Of a DNA stretch of 64,000 nt, positions 1 to 11,800 are shown piece after piece. Made by a program: the position numbers and the translations under genes. Source of the DNA: Desulfobulbus rhabdoformis (GTDB lineage Bacteria > Desulfobacterota > Desulfobulbia > Desulfobulbales > Desulfobulbaceae); NCBI RefSeq assembly GCF_016919065.1, contig NZ_JAFFQA010000013.1, positions 56,237-120,236 of the forward strand, read 5' to 3'. Below the pieces are notes generated by a model. The model searched no databases, was not told the DNA's origin, and saw only the letters and a list, made by a program, of their open reading frames with translations. The first letter of the stretch is position 1, and each line of letters begins with the position of its first letter.

Positions 1-2
1 CC

Positions 3-344
3 TCAATCGCCCCTGCTGCTATGATGCTCTTGATGCAACAAGAATGGCCGGGAAATGTACGTGAGCTGGAAAATGTTATAGAGCGGGCTGTGGTGCTTGC
101 TGAGAAAAAAGTAATTTTGCCGGAAAATCTACCTGATGGATTTGGGGCTAAGTCAGGAGGGCGACGGCTTGATGATTACTTTGGCGGGTTCAGCATCAAG
201 CAGGCACAAAAAATTATGGAGAACTCTCTTATTCGTCGAGCACTGGAAGCCACGGGGGGGAATAAGTCCAAAGCTTCGGAATTGCTCGAGATAAGCTATC
301 CTTCCCTGCTGAGCAAAATCAAAGAGTACGGCATCGGTTTGTAA
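3..344 (+). CDS. Sigma-54-dependent response regulator, C-terminal part (PilR-like)
   Basis: This gene is cut by the left window edge; the frame is open from base 3 and gives about 113 residues. It begins in the last helices of an AAA+ sigma-54 activator domain, with the hallmark WPGNVRELENVIERAVVL. A short linker follows, then a Fis-type helix-turn-helix (ALEATGGNKSKASELLEIS) that ends the protein. Such regulators bind enhancer DNA and remodel sigma-54 RNA polymerase. Minor pilin genes begin 215 bp downstream, so a PilR role (control of type IV pilus genes) is the likeliest reading. That assignment rests on context only, because the receiver domain is outside the window. Confidence 0.85.
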   Translation, partial: SIAPAAMMLLMQQEWPGNVRELENVIERAVVLAEKKVILPENLPDGFGAKSGGRRLDDYFGGFSIKQAQKIMENSLIRRALEATGGNKSKASELLEISYPSLLSKIKEYGIGL

Positions 345-558
345 AAGAAAGGGAGATGGAGGGGTAGTAAAAAAATTAATAAAGCTGGAGTTGGTGTTAA
401 TTTTTTTTATAATTTGAATTGTTTTACAGAGCCGTTGTTGGATGATTCAAGTTTGTATTTCCTGAATTTATATTAAAAGAACAGGTTGTTATTCAATTTT
501 TCGTCGATTTCGCTCCAACCTGGTTTGCATTTTGTATTGAAATGGGCGGAGGGCCTTA

Positions 559-1098
559 ATGAAAACAATGCACAAACACTCTTACGCATCGGAAAAAGGT
601 TTTACACTCATGGAGGTCATGGTGGTGGTCGCCATAATCGGCATCATGAGCATGATTGCTATCCCAAGCTATTTAAGCTGGAAACCTGGATATGAATTCC
701 GCGGTGCCGTTTCCAGAATTGCCTCGGATTTGAATAAGGCCAAGATGCGGGCACTTGAAATTCGCAGAGAATGTAGGGTGCTTTTCTGTGGCAACGCATA
801 TCAGATTATAGATAGCGGACAGACAATGTACACCGCATGGGAGTCCAATGGCGCAAATTGTCTTTCCACTGCACAGCAGGCAACCATTGAAGGGAGTGGT
901 CGCCGCGTGAAAAATGTTTCGCTGGCAGACTATAATAACGTCACCGTTGCTTCCAATCCGACTCCAACCTTTAACCCTCGTGGATATGCGACAACTCTTG
1001 AAACCATTACGGTTAACCATAGGAAAAATGATGGTACTGTTGACCTCTCTGTCGATATCACTGTCAATCAAACCGGCCGAGTACATGTGGGGTGGTAA
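559..1098 (+). CDS. fimT: GspH/FimT-family minor pseudopilin
   Basis: A 179-residue type IV pilus minor pilin. It has a basic leader ending in K-G, cut before FTLMEVMVVVAIIGIM, with the Glu at mature position 5 that pilins use for assembly and methylation by PilD. The remainder fits the short GspH/FimT globular domain with a few cysteines. The ATG has a GGAGGG ribosome site 3-4 bases upstream. It opens a tight run fimT-pilW-pilV-pilX-pilY1, the order of the pilus priming and tip complex in other bacteria. FimU is an equivalent name in Pseudomonas; the family call is firm, the exact orthologue is not. Confidence 0.85.
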   Translation: MKTMHKHSYASEKGFTLMEVMVVVAIIGIMSMIAIPSYLSWKPGYEFRGAVSRIASDLNKAKMRALEIRRECRVLFCGNAYQIIDSGQTMYTAWESNGANCLSTAQQATIEGSGRRVKNVSLADYNNVTVASNPTPTFNPRGYATTLETITVNHRKNDGTVDLSVDITVNQTGRVHVGW

Positions 1099-1100
1099 GG

Positions 1101-1787
1101 ATGAGTGTGGTGAATAATTCTCGAGGTTTTACCCTGGTCGAATTGCTGATTGCGATGGTCATTCTCGGTGTTGTCTTGACTGGTGTTGTCCGTATGTTCA
1201 GTGCCACGGGGCATCATCATGCAGCACAGGAGATGATGGTTGATCTTGCCCAAGACCTCCGGGCAGTCAAGCAGCTCATGGTGTATGAACTCCGCACTGC
1301 TGGCTGTGACCCTCTTTTGAAAAGAACATTTGGTTTTCAAGTTGATGCGAACGATCGATACGATACAGATGATAATTCCTTTCATTTTACCGCTGACACG
1401 GACAATGGAGATGGTGATGGCCTTTTGGAGCCTGATGGAGATGCCAATGATCCCCGTGAAGATATCAGCTATTACCGAACAAATGATGATTGTGAAGGAG
1501 CGGTTGGTGGTGTGATGGCTTCGGGCACGACAACTCCCGGGTGCCTGAGGCGTGATGTTGGGGCAGGGGGGCAGCCACTCATGGCTGGAGTCACAGGTTT
1601 TCGCCTTCGTTATTACGATATTAACGGTACGGAGTTGACAGGGGCAGATCTGGCTACGCTTGGTAAACTTGAAAAGATCGATACGGTCCGGGTGATAATT
1701 AACGCACAGGTTGAGGAACCTACAAAGGTCAGTGCAGATGCCCAAGAACAACAGTTGGATTTTCGTGTGTTGATAAGAAATGGCTAA
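1101..1787 (+). CDS. pilW: PilW-type minor pilin with acidic loop
   Basis: A 228-residue minor pilin with the prepilin site RG-FTLVELLIAMVILGVV and the position-5 Glu. The ATG at 1101 lies 2 bases after fimT and has a GTGGGG ribosome site; a GTG at 1092 is also in frame but overlaps fimT. The segment MMVDLAQDLRAVKQLMVYELRTAGCDP is typical of PilW/ComGF-like proteins. Around residues 92-107 there is a very acidic loop (DNGDGDGLLEPDGDAND) that resembles an EF-hand calcium loop without the final Glu. It probably joins PilV, PilX and PilY1 in the pilus tip complex. Confidence 0.8.
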   Translation: MSVVNNSRGFTLVELLIAMVILGVVLTGVVRMFSATGHHHAAQEMMVDLAQDLRAVKQLMVYELRTAGCDPLLKRTFGFQVDANDRYDTDDNSFHFTADTDNGDGDGLLEPDGDANDPREDISYYRTNDDCEGAVGGVMASGTTTPGCLRRDVGAGGQPLMAGVTGFRLRYYDINGTELTGADLATLGKLEKIDTVRVIINAQVEEPTKVSADAQEQQLDFRVLIRNG

Positions 1788-1799
1788 AGAGAGGGCATC

Positions 1800-2192
1800 A
1801 TGAGGCAATCCAGAAATAAGGTTCAGGGGGAGAAGGGGTTTACTTTAATAGAGGTAACCATGGCCATGGTTATTCTCGGTATTGGTATTATGTCAATTGT
1901 GGCGCTGCAGACCCGCGACATGGCGTACAACAACAGTTCGCGAAGACAAACAGAAGCGTATACCTGGGCGATGGATCGTGTGGAACGTTTGCGAGCGATC
2001 TCGTATACAGACGCTGATTTGATAGTTAGCGGGACTGCAAAAACCGATAATGAAGGTCCGTACACTGTTCGTTGGTTGGTGAGCGATAACTCTGCAAAGG
2101 TTCCAGACACCAAGAAGGTAGATGTGACTGTTTTATGGAATAATAGAACAGTCTCGACGATAGTTATTACCCGCACATTATCATCGATGTAA
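1800..2192 (+). CDS. pilV: PilV-type minor pilin
   Basis: A 130-residue minor pilin. Its basic leader ends in EKG and is followed by FTLIEVTMAMVILGIGIMS, including the position-5 Glu. The sequence QTRDMAYNNSSRRQTEAYTWAMDRVERLRA matches PilV, where this helix continues from the N-terminal one. The ATG has a GAGAGGG ribosome site a few bases upstream and starts 12 bases after pilW, so the genes are co-transcribed. The C-terminal half is a short beta-rich domain (VTVLWNNRTVSTIVITRTL). It is expected in the inner membrane before assembly and then in the pilus tip. Confidence 0.8.
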   Translation: MRQSRNKVQGEKGFTLIEVTMAMVILGIGIMSIVALQTRDMAYNNSSRRQTEAYTWAMDRVERLRAISYTDADLIVSGTAKTDNEGPYTVRWLVSDNSAKVPDTKKVDVTVLWNNRTVSTIVITRTLSSM

Positions 2193-2226
2193 TAGTTTCT
2201 TTTTTTGAAGGATGAAGAGGCCGGAT

Positions 2227-2832
2227 ATGACAAGATTACTTAATGAAGAGCAAGGGACCGCGATCGTTGCCGCACTGCTCATTCTCCTGTTGCTTACCTT
2301 TGTTGCCATTTCGGCTACAGATACGACCATCAATGAAAAGGCCATGCTTCGTAGCGAGGCCCTTTTTGAGCAAAACTTTTCCTTGGCCGAATCCGCAGCG
2401 CTGGAAGGGCTACAAAAATTGGCGAGTAAAGATAATGATGATATCGATGATTTAAATCCTAACCTCATATCTTCTACTTCAACCAACAAGGATTTGGTGG
2501 TTGGAATAGATAGCGAAGAGATGGCAGATATAGTCGATCTCTTGGATGAAAGTGGGGATGGCGTAATTGACAAAAATGATTTTTATACGGATTCAAATGG
2601 GAATGGCAAATTTGACGCAACTGAAAAGCTTGCCAACCCTTCTTTTGAAAAATCTGATATCGGCTCAGAGACCTACCGTTCTGCTATTATGCTCCCTATT
2701 GCTGAACAGGAATCCTTAGGCATTACGCAAACAAAGAGTCGTCTTTATCGATTTGATGCCATCGGTCTTTCAGAGGACAACGACGGGAAGTCAGTGATCC
2801 TTATTGGCTATAAACGAAGAATTGAGCACTGA
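2227..2832 (+). CDS. pilX: PilX-type minor pilin with paired EF-hand loops
   Basis: A 201-residue PilX-family protein. The N-terminal EEQGTAIVAALLILLLLTFVAISATDTT is the usual PilX membrane helix, which lacks the strict FTLxE site. I chose the ATG at 2227 because AAGAGG lies 7 bases upstream; an earlier in-frame ATG at 2212 has a poor spacing. The unusual part is two consecutive 12-residue loops that fit the EF-hand consensus: DESGDGVIDKND (bases 2545-2580) and DSNGNGKFDATE (bases 2590-2625). They predict calcium binding by a minor pilin. The protein likely bridges the pilin core to PilY1, which follows 28 bases later. Confidence 0.75.
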   Translation: MTRLLNEEQGTAIVAALLILLLLTFVAISATDTTINEKAMLRSEALFEQNFSLAESAALEGLQKLASKDNDDIDDLNPNLISSTSTNKDLVVGIDSEEMADIVDLLDESGDGVIDKNDFYTDSNGNGKFDATEKLANPSFEKSDIGSETYRSAIMLPIAEQESLGITQTKSRLYRFDAIGLSEDNDGKSVILIGYKRRIEH

Positions 2833-2860
2833 TATTCTCTCATACATTTCGAGGCCGCTC

Positions 2861-5800
2861 ATGAAGAAATTCCCCACTTTTTATCGTTATCTCGTGTGTG
2901 CACTGCTTGCCGCAGGCGTTCAATGTTCTGTTGCTCATGCAGAAATTTACACGATTTCTGTTTCAGATGGGGCTTCGGGAACCACCGTAGCTGAAGGCAC
3001 CACCTCGCAGGTGGTGACCGTTACTATTTCTCCAGCCGTTATAGCTGGGGATGAGGTCCAGATTTCGTATAAGACAATAGATTCAACAGCAAGAGCAGCC
3101 AATGGCGACTATACTGAAATAACCAATGGCAGTCTTACATTTGGTTCGGCTCATGCCAGTGCTCAAGAGATTGATCTGACCACACATGCAGACGGTCTTG
3201 TTGAAAACGATGAAAAATTGACAATCAGTGTCTTCAACCCGGTCATTACGTCAGGAACCAGTACCGTTTCTCTGGGGACAGGCGGAGATACAGATATAAC
3301 AGTGACCAGTAATGACACGGCTGAGGTGACCCTCAATGGCGTCACCACCAGTGGCAATGAAGGGGCTACGCTTTCTTATGAAGTAACACTTAGCTCTCCA
3401 GTGGATTCCGATGTAACAGTAAGCTACTCGTTTGCAGGGAGTGGATCAGAAAGCGCTGAAGTGGCTGATCTTCCCAGTGGTGGTTCGGTAATCATTCCTG
3501 CCCATATGACAAGCTACCAGATTCCTGTCGTTCTTCCCGATGACGCTATCGTTGAGACATCAGAAGAATTTACAATGCAACTCGATTCTGTCAATTCGAC
3601 AACATCGGGTGTTTCTCTTGGCAGTCCCCTGAGTGCTACCGGTACTATTCAGGACAACGACACTACTGTTCTTTCCGTTGGTGATGAAAGCGTTGCTGAA
3701 GATGGTACAAAACTCGTTTTTTCTGTTACGTCAACCCTTCCGGTCGAATCCCCTGCTAGTGTATCGTTTACGTATGCGACGATGAACGGCACGGCTGTGT
3801 CGGGAGATGATTATACCGGTATAGGCGGTACTGGAATAATCTCTGGTGGAATGGTTTGTCTTCTTGAAGTGCCCATCACTGATGACAATATCGTTGAAAA
3901 GGAGGAAACACTATCTCTACAACTAAGCAGCCCGAGTAGTAACGCAACCTTTTCCAATAATGTAGCTGTTGGCTCGATTACCGATAACGATTCAGCCGTG
4001 GTTGATCTTGTTGGTGTGACCACCAGCGCAGTGGAAGGATCAAACCTCGAATACCGTGTAGATCTGGACCATGAGGCATCCGAAGACGTCACCGTAACGT
4101 ATACGATAGCAGGAAGCGGCAGTGATGTAGCTGAACCCTCTGATTATAGCAGCAGCGGGAGTGTGACCATAAGTGCAGGCACGCAGAGTGGTGCCCTGTT
4201 GATTGGGGTAGTTGACGATGCCATAGTTGAAAATAGCGAGGAACTGACGGTCACGCTGAATGGTGTGAGCAGTGGAGTCAGTGCAGTGAGTCTTGGAACG
4301 GGAATCTCCGCCGCTGGCACGCTTGTTGATAACGATGCCGCGGTGGTCGACCTTGTTGGAATGACCACCAGCGCAGTGGAAGGATCAAACCTCGAATACC
4401 GTGTAGATCTGGACCATGAGGCATCCGAAGACGTCACCGTAACGTATACGATAGCAGGAAGCGGCAGTGATGTAGCTGAACCCTCTGATTATAGCAGCAG
4501 CGGGAGTGTGACCATAAGTGCAGGCACGCAGAGTGGTGCCCTGTTGATTGGGGTAGTTGACGATGCCATAGTTGAAAATAGCGAGGAACTGACGGTCACG
4601 CTGAATGGCGTGAGCAGTGGAGTCAGTGCAGTGAGTCTTGGAACGGGAATCTCCGCCGCTGGCACGCTTGTTGATAACGATGCCGCGGTGGTCGACCTTG
4701 TTGGAATGACCACCAGCGCAGTGGAAGGATCAAACCTCGAATACCGTGTAGATCTGGACCATGAGGCATCCGAAGACGTCACCGTAACGTATACGATAGC
4801 AGGAAGCGGCAGTGATGTAGCTGAACCCTCTGATTATAGCAGCAGCGGGAGTGTGCTTATAAGTGCAGGCACGCAGAGTGGTGCCCTGTTGATTGGGGTA
4901 GTTGACGATGCCATAGTTGAAAATAGCGAGGAACTGACGGTCACGCTGAATGGCGTGAGCAGTGGAGTCAGTGCAGTGAGTCTTGGAACGGGAATCTCCG
5001 CCGCTGGCACGCTTGTTGATAACGATGCCGCGGTGGTCGACCTTGTCGGAGTGACTACCAGCGCGGTGGAAGGGGCGAGCCTTGAGTACCGTGTAGATCT
5101 GGACCATGAGGCATCCGAAGACGTCACCGTAACGTATACGATAGCAGGAAGCGGCAGTGATATAGCCGAGTCCTCCGATTATAACAGTAGCGGCAGTGTG
5201 GCCATAGCCGCGGGGGCTACGAGTGCCCCCCTGTTGGTTGGCGTAGTCGACGATGCCATAGTCGAAAACAGTGAAGAGCTGACGGTCACGCTGAATGGCG
5301 TGAGTAGTGGAGTCAGTGCAGTGAGTCTTGGCACCGCACTCTCTGCCACTGGCACGATTATCGATAACGATGCCGCCGTAGTCGACCTTGTAGGAGTGAC
5401 CACCAGTGCGGTGGAAGGATCGAACCTTGAGTACCGTGTAGATCTGGACTACGAGACCTCGGAAGACGTCACCGTAACGTATACGATAGCGGGCAGCGGC
5501 AGTGATATAGCCGAACCCTCTGATTATAGCAGCAGCGGGAGTGTGCTCATAAGTGCGGGCACGCAGAGTGGCACCCTGTTGATTGGGGTAGTTGATGATG
5601 CCATAGTCGAAAACAGTGAAGAGCTGACGGTCACGCTGAATGGCGTGAGTAGTGGAGTCAGTGCAGTGAGTCTTGGCACCGCACTCTCTGCCACTGGCAC
5701 GATTATCGATAACGATGCCGCCGTAGTCGACCTTGTAGGAGTGACCACCAGTGCGGTGGAAGGATCGAACCTTGAGTACCGTGTAGATCTGGACTACGAG

Positions 5801-8800
5801 ACCTCGGAAGACGTCACCGTAACGTATACGATAGCGGGCAGCGGCAGTGATATAGCCGAGTCCTCCGATTATAACAGTAGCGGCAGTGTGACCATAGCCG
5901 CGGGGGCTACGAGTGCCCCCCTGTTGATTGGGGTAGTCGACGATGCTATAGTTGAAAATAGCGAGGAACTGACGGTCACGCTGAATGGCGTGAGCAGTGG
6001 AGTCAGTGCAGTGAGCCTTGGCACGGGAATCTCCGCCACTGGCATGCTTGTGGATAACGATTCGGCAGAAGTTGCTCTCTTCCTCGTTCATGGGAGTGAG
6101 GTGGAGGGGAGTGGAGCCGACCTCGAATATCGAATTGATTTAAGCCATGAGGTGTCTGAAGATATTATCGTTACGTATACCATAGCAGGGTATGGCGCCG
6201 ATGGGGCAGAGCCAGCGGATTATATAAGTAATGGAAGTGTGACCATAAGTGCTGGAGATTTGAGTGCACCTCTGGTCGTCGCTGTAGTTGATGATCCTAT
6301 CGCTGAGAATACTGAAGGGCTTGTCGTTAAATTAAGTGGAGTAGTTAGCGGACTACCCGTGAATCTTGGCACTTCTATCGGTGCTTACGGTTCAATTGGG
6401 GATAACGACTCCTCCGAAGTCACGTTGACCGGTGTCAGTACCAGTGATGTTGAAGGAGCACTCCTGCAATATCAAGTTGTTCTTACCAACGAAGTGTCTG
6501 AAGATGTCGTCTTGAATTTTACTCTAGATGGTAGTGGTGCGGATGAAGCCGAGGCAAGTGATTATATAGGGATTAGCAGTGTGACCATCAGCGCAGGTTC
6601 CATGAGTAAGTCCTTTCCTGTCAGTCTTGTCCCTGATGCGATTGTTGAGAATACGGAGGAGTTTACAGTAAGGCTTAGCAGTATGAACCCGGTTGGCCCC
6701 GCGGTTAGCATTGGGGCAGCGGACTCGGCGGTAGGGACCATTTTGGATGATGATATCGCCGAATTGTCAATAAACGATGTCATCGTCTATGAGGCTGATG
6801 GAACCGCCGTCTTTACAGTGAGCTCGGCGAAAGTTGTCTCTCCTACAGCAACGGTTACCTTTGATTACCAGACATCAGATGGTACGGCGACTGCTGGTAC
6901 CGATTATACCGCGACAATGGGAACGACAGGCATTCATGATGGAAGTTCTATAACCATTACTGTACCTATTCTTGCAGACAACGACACGGTAGAGGCGAAC
7001 GAAACCTATAATCTGGAGCTCTTGAATCTCTCTGGAGTTCACGCAAGTTTTGTCAAAGACATCGGCGTTGGCACGATTCTGAACGATGATTTTCTCATTA
7101 CTTTTACTGAGGTCTCGCCCTTTGGCACACTGGTGGAAACAACAAGTCTTGGTGTGATTCCAAGTTCTGGTGATACAAATGCCTTTGTGTACCCCCTCAA
7201 CAGCAGCCCTGAGTTTCTCGTCACCTCAGCGAATCCCTGTCCGAATGGGTTACCTCATAACGGTAAGGTGCATAGAATTTCCGATGTCCTGATTGACGGA
7301 GTCACCGAAGCAGGGGCACCGTTGCAGACAACATATCCCTTTACGATTGCCAATATAACAACAGATCACACGATTGAAGCCCTTTTCACTTCACTGGTGG
7401 ATTTTACAGTCAATCCCAACGGTCATGTTGAAACGGCCTCGGGAAACGTCCTCGCGGGAACGCCGGATTCGATCGCGATAAAAAGTGGGGGCAGCCTTGA
7501 AGTTAAAGCCGTTCCTGATACTGGTTTTCACATATCTCAAGTTTTGGTTGATGGGGTGAATGTCGGTACTCCAGAGACCTATTTATTTGAAAATTGGGTT
7601 GATGCCGACGCGACTTATGAAGTGTCCTTTGCGCTTAACTCTTTTGTCCTCAAACCAGTATCAACCTACGAGACAATTTTTAACGACGCTGCGGAGAGTA
7701 TAGTCGCAACCGAAAAGACAGTTGGTCACGGCCAAAATGGTTCGTTTTATGTCAATCTCAATGATTCTTCCTATGCGATACATGGTGTCTTGGTTGATAA
7801 TATTTCCTACCCCGTGCCAGCATCGGGAGTGACGGTCAACTATACCGGCTTCAGCTTTATCAACGTTGGAGATGACTACCTTGAAGTCAGGTTTGTCAGC
7901 GTGAATGCGAACCACCGCCTGGAAGTGCAGGATTATGACACCAGTCCTATTTCCAATACGCCGCTTGATGCCAAGCTTCGGCCTAAACCTGCATCTCTCA
8001 TGTTTATACTGGATGATTCAGGCAGTATGGACTGGGAGGTCATCACCGCTGGAAGTAATGGCCTATTTAATGGAGATTACTACGTTTATTCTTATCCCAG
8101 TACCGATAGGGCCCGGGTGTATTCCAATAACAGTCTTGAGTATCACAATGATCACGATGAGTGGCGGTCTCAGTTTTTTGGTGTGAATAAGATGTTCTAT
8201 AACCCGACTGTCAACTATGTTCCCTGGCCGACCTTTACCGGTTCGCCAACCTCTCAACTCCCTGCTGTTGCCAGTGATGGCCTGGCTCATGCCAATATCT
8301 ACAGGCCGCGCTTACATCCTTGGCACAGTCAGGATTGTACGGATGCAATCAATCTGGCCAACGGGGTGGCATCCGCAAACCTGAACAATTGCGATAACTC
8401 CACCCAGGATACCCATACCTTCCCCATGGATGATGTCTTCCTTGAATATGAGGACAATAGTAACGCAATCATTGTTGATAACACGGATAGCGGATTTTCT
8501 GGAAATGGAGACTGGGGATCGGCGACTAATGGGGATATGTATGGTTCCAACTATTATTACACCAAAAATGATGGTCAGCCCCATTCTGCTAGCTGGACCT
8601 TTACCCCTACTCTGACCCAAACCTATGAACTATTTGTTCGCTGGGTAGACACTGACGCCAGAGAGCATATTCCATATTATATCCATTCAACTAATTTTAC
8701 TGGCTTAGCTGATACGCTCAATCAGAAGTACAGTGGAGGTCAGTGGAACAGTCTCGGAGATTTTGATTTCATAGCAGGTGAGTCTGTCGTTGTTGAGCTT

Positions 8801-11800
8801 GTTGATAACTATATTCATAGATCTTCAAGTTGTGCTGATGCTGTTAAAATCGTCCCTGAAGGTGATGGTATACGAATAATTAATGCTCATTATTTTACCT
8901 GGGATGATGCTGATAGTGACGGTGAGGTGAGCTACACAGACAGTGATGCAGATGGTCAATTGGATCAATCTGAGACTATATCAGAAGATATTTACCTGGT
9001 AAATTTGACGAATCCTATCGAATATTACAAGGTGTTGAACAATGCGCAACCTGTGAGTAGCAGTAACTTACAAATGGTGCCGGCTGCCTCTTTACCCTCT
9101 ACAGTACAAACTTATGCCAGTCCAACAGCTGCAGATGCCTGGGAGTTGGAGCGACAAAACTGGGCGGACTGGTTCTCCTATTATCGAAAACGTACTCTAG
9201 CCGCCACGGGTGCCGTTGCCCATGTAATCGATCAGATGGAGGATGTTGAAGTCGGGATTCGCACAATCAATTACTCCAGCTCGTATGGTATCAGTCAGTC
9301 GGTACTGCCGGTTAATGTTGCTGGTGAGGTTGATCAGACAAACGTGCTGCTGGAAAAATTGTATAGTTTTCAGGTTGACAGTTACGGGACTCCTCTGAGA
9401 AGAGGGTTAGAATCTGTCGGCAAGTACTATGACGACACCGACTCTGACAATGGAGGGATCGGCACTTCACCATTTCATGCTCAAGAAGATGGTGATGAGT
9501 GCAAGCAGGTCTTTGCCGTTCTCATGACAGATGGCTACTGGAATGGTTCCAGCCCAAGTGTGGGCAATGCTGATGGCGATAATGGAATCCCCTATGCGGA
9601 TAGCTATTACCCAACGCTAGCGGATGTGGCGATGCATTATTTCGAGAAAGATCTGTCGAGTATGGATGATCTCGTGCCCGATGGTATTTTCAACCATCAG
9701 CATATGATAACCTACACCGTTTCTTTTGGTGTGTATGGTACACTTAATCCCGCAGATTTTGATCTCATTAAAGGGCCGTATCCCACCTGGCCTAACCCAG
9801 GGTGGGGGGATCGTCAGAAGATTGATGATATGTGGCATGCGGCAGTGAATGGTCGTGGTAAATATATGAGCGCATCCAGGCCTGATGAGTTGGTCGATTC
9901 ACTGCTCGAGATTATGAATGATATCGGTTCTCGGGTGGGGTCAGGTGCCTCGGTCTCAGTGAATGGCGATGAAATGTATGAATCTATCAGTGGCCAGACA
10001 CGTATGTTCCAGACCACGTACAGTAGTGGTGGTTGGTATGGGGATGTTAAATCCTACAAAGTGGACACAACCACCGGCGAGGTCGTATCCAGTTCCCCGG
10101 TCTGGTCCGCAGAAGATCAACTGGCCACTAAACTAACAGCAACTGGTGCCGGTCATGTAAACAGGGTTATTGCGACCTATTCCGGTGCAGCTGGAACTCC
10201 GTTTAGGTGGGGTAATTTGACAACCCTGCAGCAGGATCAGCTCTTCCCGTATTTCATAGCATCCACCTCCACCTCATTGACCGGAGAAAATGTGGTCGAT
10301 TACCTGCGTGGTGACAAAACCTCTGAGACAACAAGCGTCAATGGTGAGTTTCGGGCAAGGGATGCGGGCCACCCCATAGGTGATGTCATCAACTCGCTTG
10401 CTCGATTTGAAGATGATGTGTTGTATGTGGGGGCCAATGACGGAATGCTGCATGCCTTTTTGGCGACGGACACCGGTCTTGGAGAAGAAATTTTTGCCTA
10501 TGTGCCCAACCTTGTTTTTGCTGGCCTGCGAGAGCTGGCTGATCCTGCATACGAGCATTTCTTTTATGTGGATAGTACACCTGATACTCAGAAAATGAGG
10601 AACAAAACCTATCTTGTGGCAGGATTGGGTAAAGGTGGCAAGGGCTATTACTGCTTGGATATAACAGGTGTCCTAACCACCGGTACCATCAGGACTTCAA
10701 CCGTAACAACTGAAACTGATTTGGCCTCAAGGGTGAAATGGGAATATCCAGCAGTACCTGCAACCCTCCTGTCTGGTACGACCTTTACCTTTTCAAACGG
10801 TACAGGCTCCGGTGGCAACGATATAATAGCCGATAGTGCCAGTGGTTTTAGCTCGACTCTTTTTAGTGTGGGGCAAACTATTTCCATCGTTGGAGCAAAT
10901 TATGCCGATGGCCTGAACTGTGGGACCAATGATGGTGAGTATATAATTAAGTACGTGGATCCAGCCGGGGGCTATATCGAAATTGAGGCAGACAGTCTCA
11001 TTACCGGGTATGGAAATGGTAAGGTTGTAACGATCACGCAGGCGATGAGTGATCCCCATCTTGGTTACTCATTTAGTAAGGCGTATTTCGTTAGAACCAA
11101 TGATACGACTATTGGCAGTGGTGATTTGCGGGGATGGGCCATAATTTTCGGTAACGGATACGGTTCAGAAAAAGGGACCGCCAGTCTGTATATCGTGAAC
11201 CCGGAAACGGGAGCGATTATTAAGCGTATTGAGACAGGTGTTGGTCCCTTCAATGGTCTGTCAACGCCCACCGCCACTGATGTTAATAATGACCTTAAGG
11301 CAGATTATGTGTACGCCGGTGATCTCCTGGGCAATATGTGGAAATTCGATCTGACGTCGTCTGATTCCAGCCAATGGCAGGTCGCATACTGTGAGGGAGG
11401 AAGTTCTACTGACCACTGTAGGGATACGGTGTCAGGTATGATTCCCAAGCCACTCTTTGCAGGATTGACTAATCAGCCAATTACAGGTGCACCTGATATC
11501 AAGCGCCATCAGAGCAGGCAGGGGTACATGGTCATCTTTGGCACAGGCAAATATATAGGTGAACCGGATCTTTCCACCATTTATCCGCAGGCCTTGTATG
11601 GCATTTGGGACTGGGCTCCAGACTCGCTGGATACGGGGTATAACGGTGTCCGTATTGATGTAGGTGCTTCAGTACCAAAGACGGCAACCTTGTCTAATTG
11701 GCCCGAAACGGATGCGCTTGGGAACGAGACGCATACGCTGCTGCGACAAACGGTTCTCACGGAAGGGGCCCTCGATACGGATGGCGATGGTGTGGCGGAT

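Noticed and set aside
408..413. TATAAT between the regulator tail and fimT
   Set aside because: No -35 hexamer at 16-18 bases upstream; it lies in an AT-rich run and could be chance.
521..536. Sigma-54-like site before fimT (TGGTTTG-CATT-TTGTA)
   Set aside because: The -12 GC is GT and the -24 is TGGTTT; the implied start would leave almost no leader before the ribosome site.
3998..6067. Tandem repeats as a possible CRISPR array
   Set aside because: The repeat unit is 345 bp with no spacers and codes for protein throughout.
4730..6091. A 453-codon open frame on the minus strand across the pilY1 repeats
   Set aside because: It exists because the 345-bp unit is divisible by three and repeats the same stop-free antisense frame. 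It lacks a ribosome site and lies fully inside pilY1.
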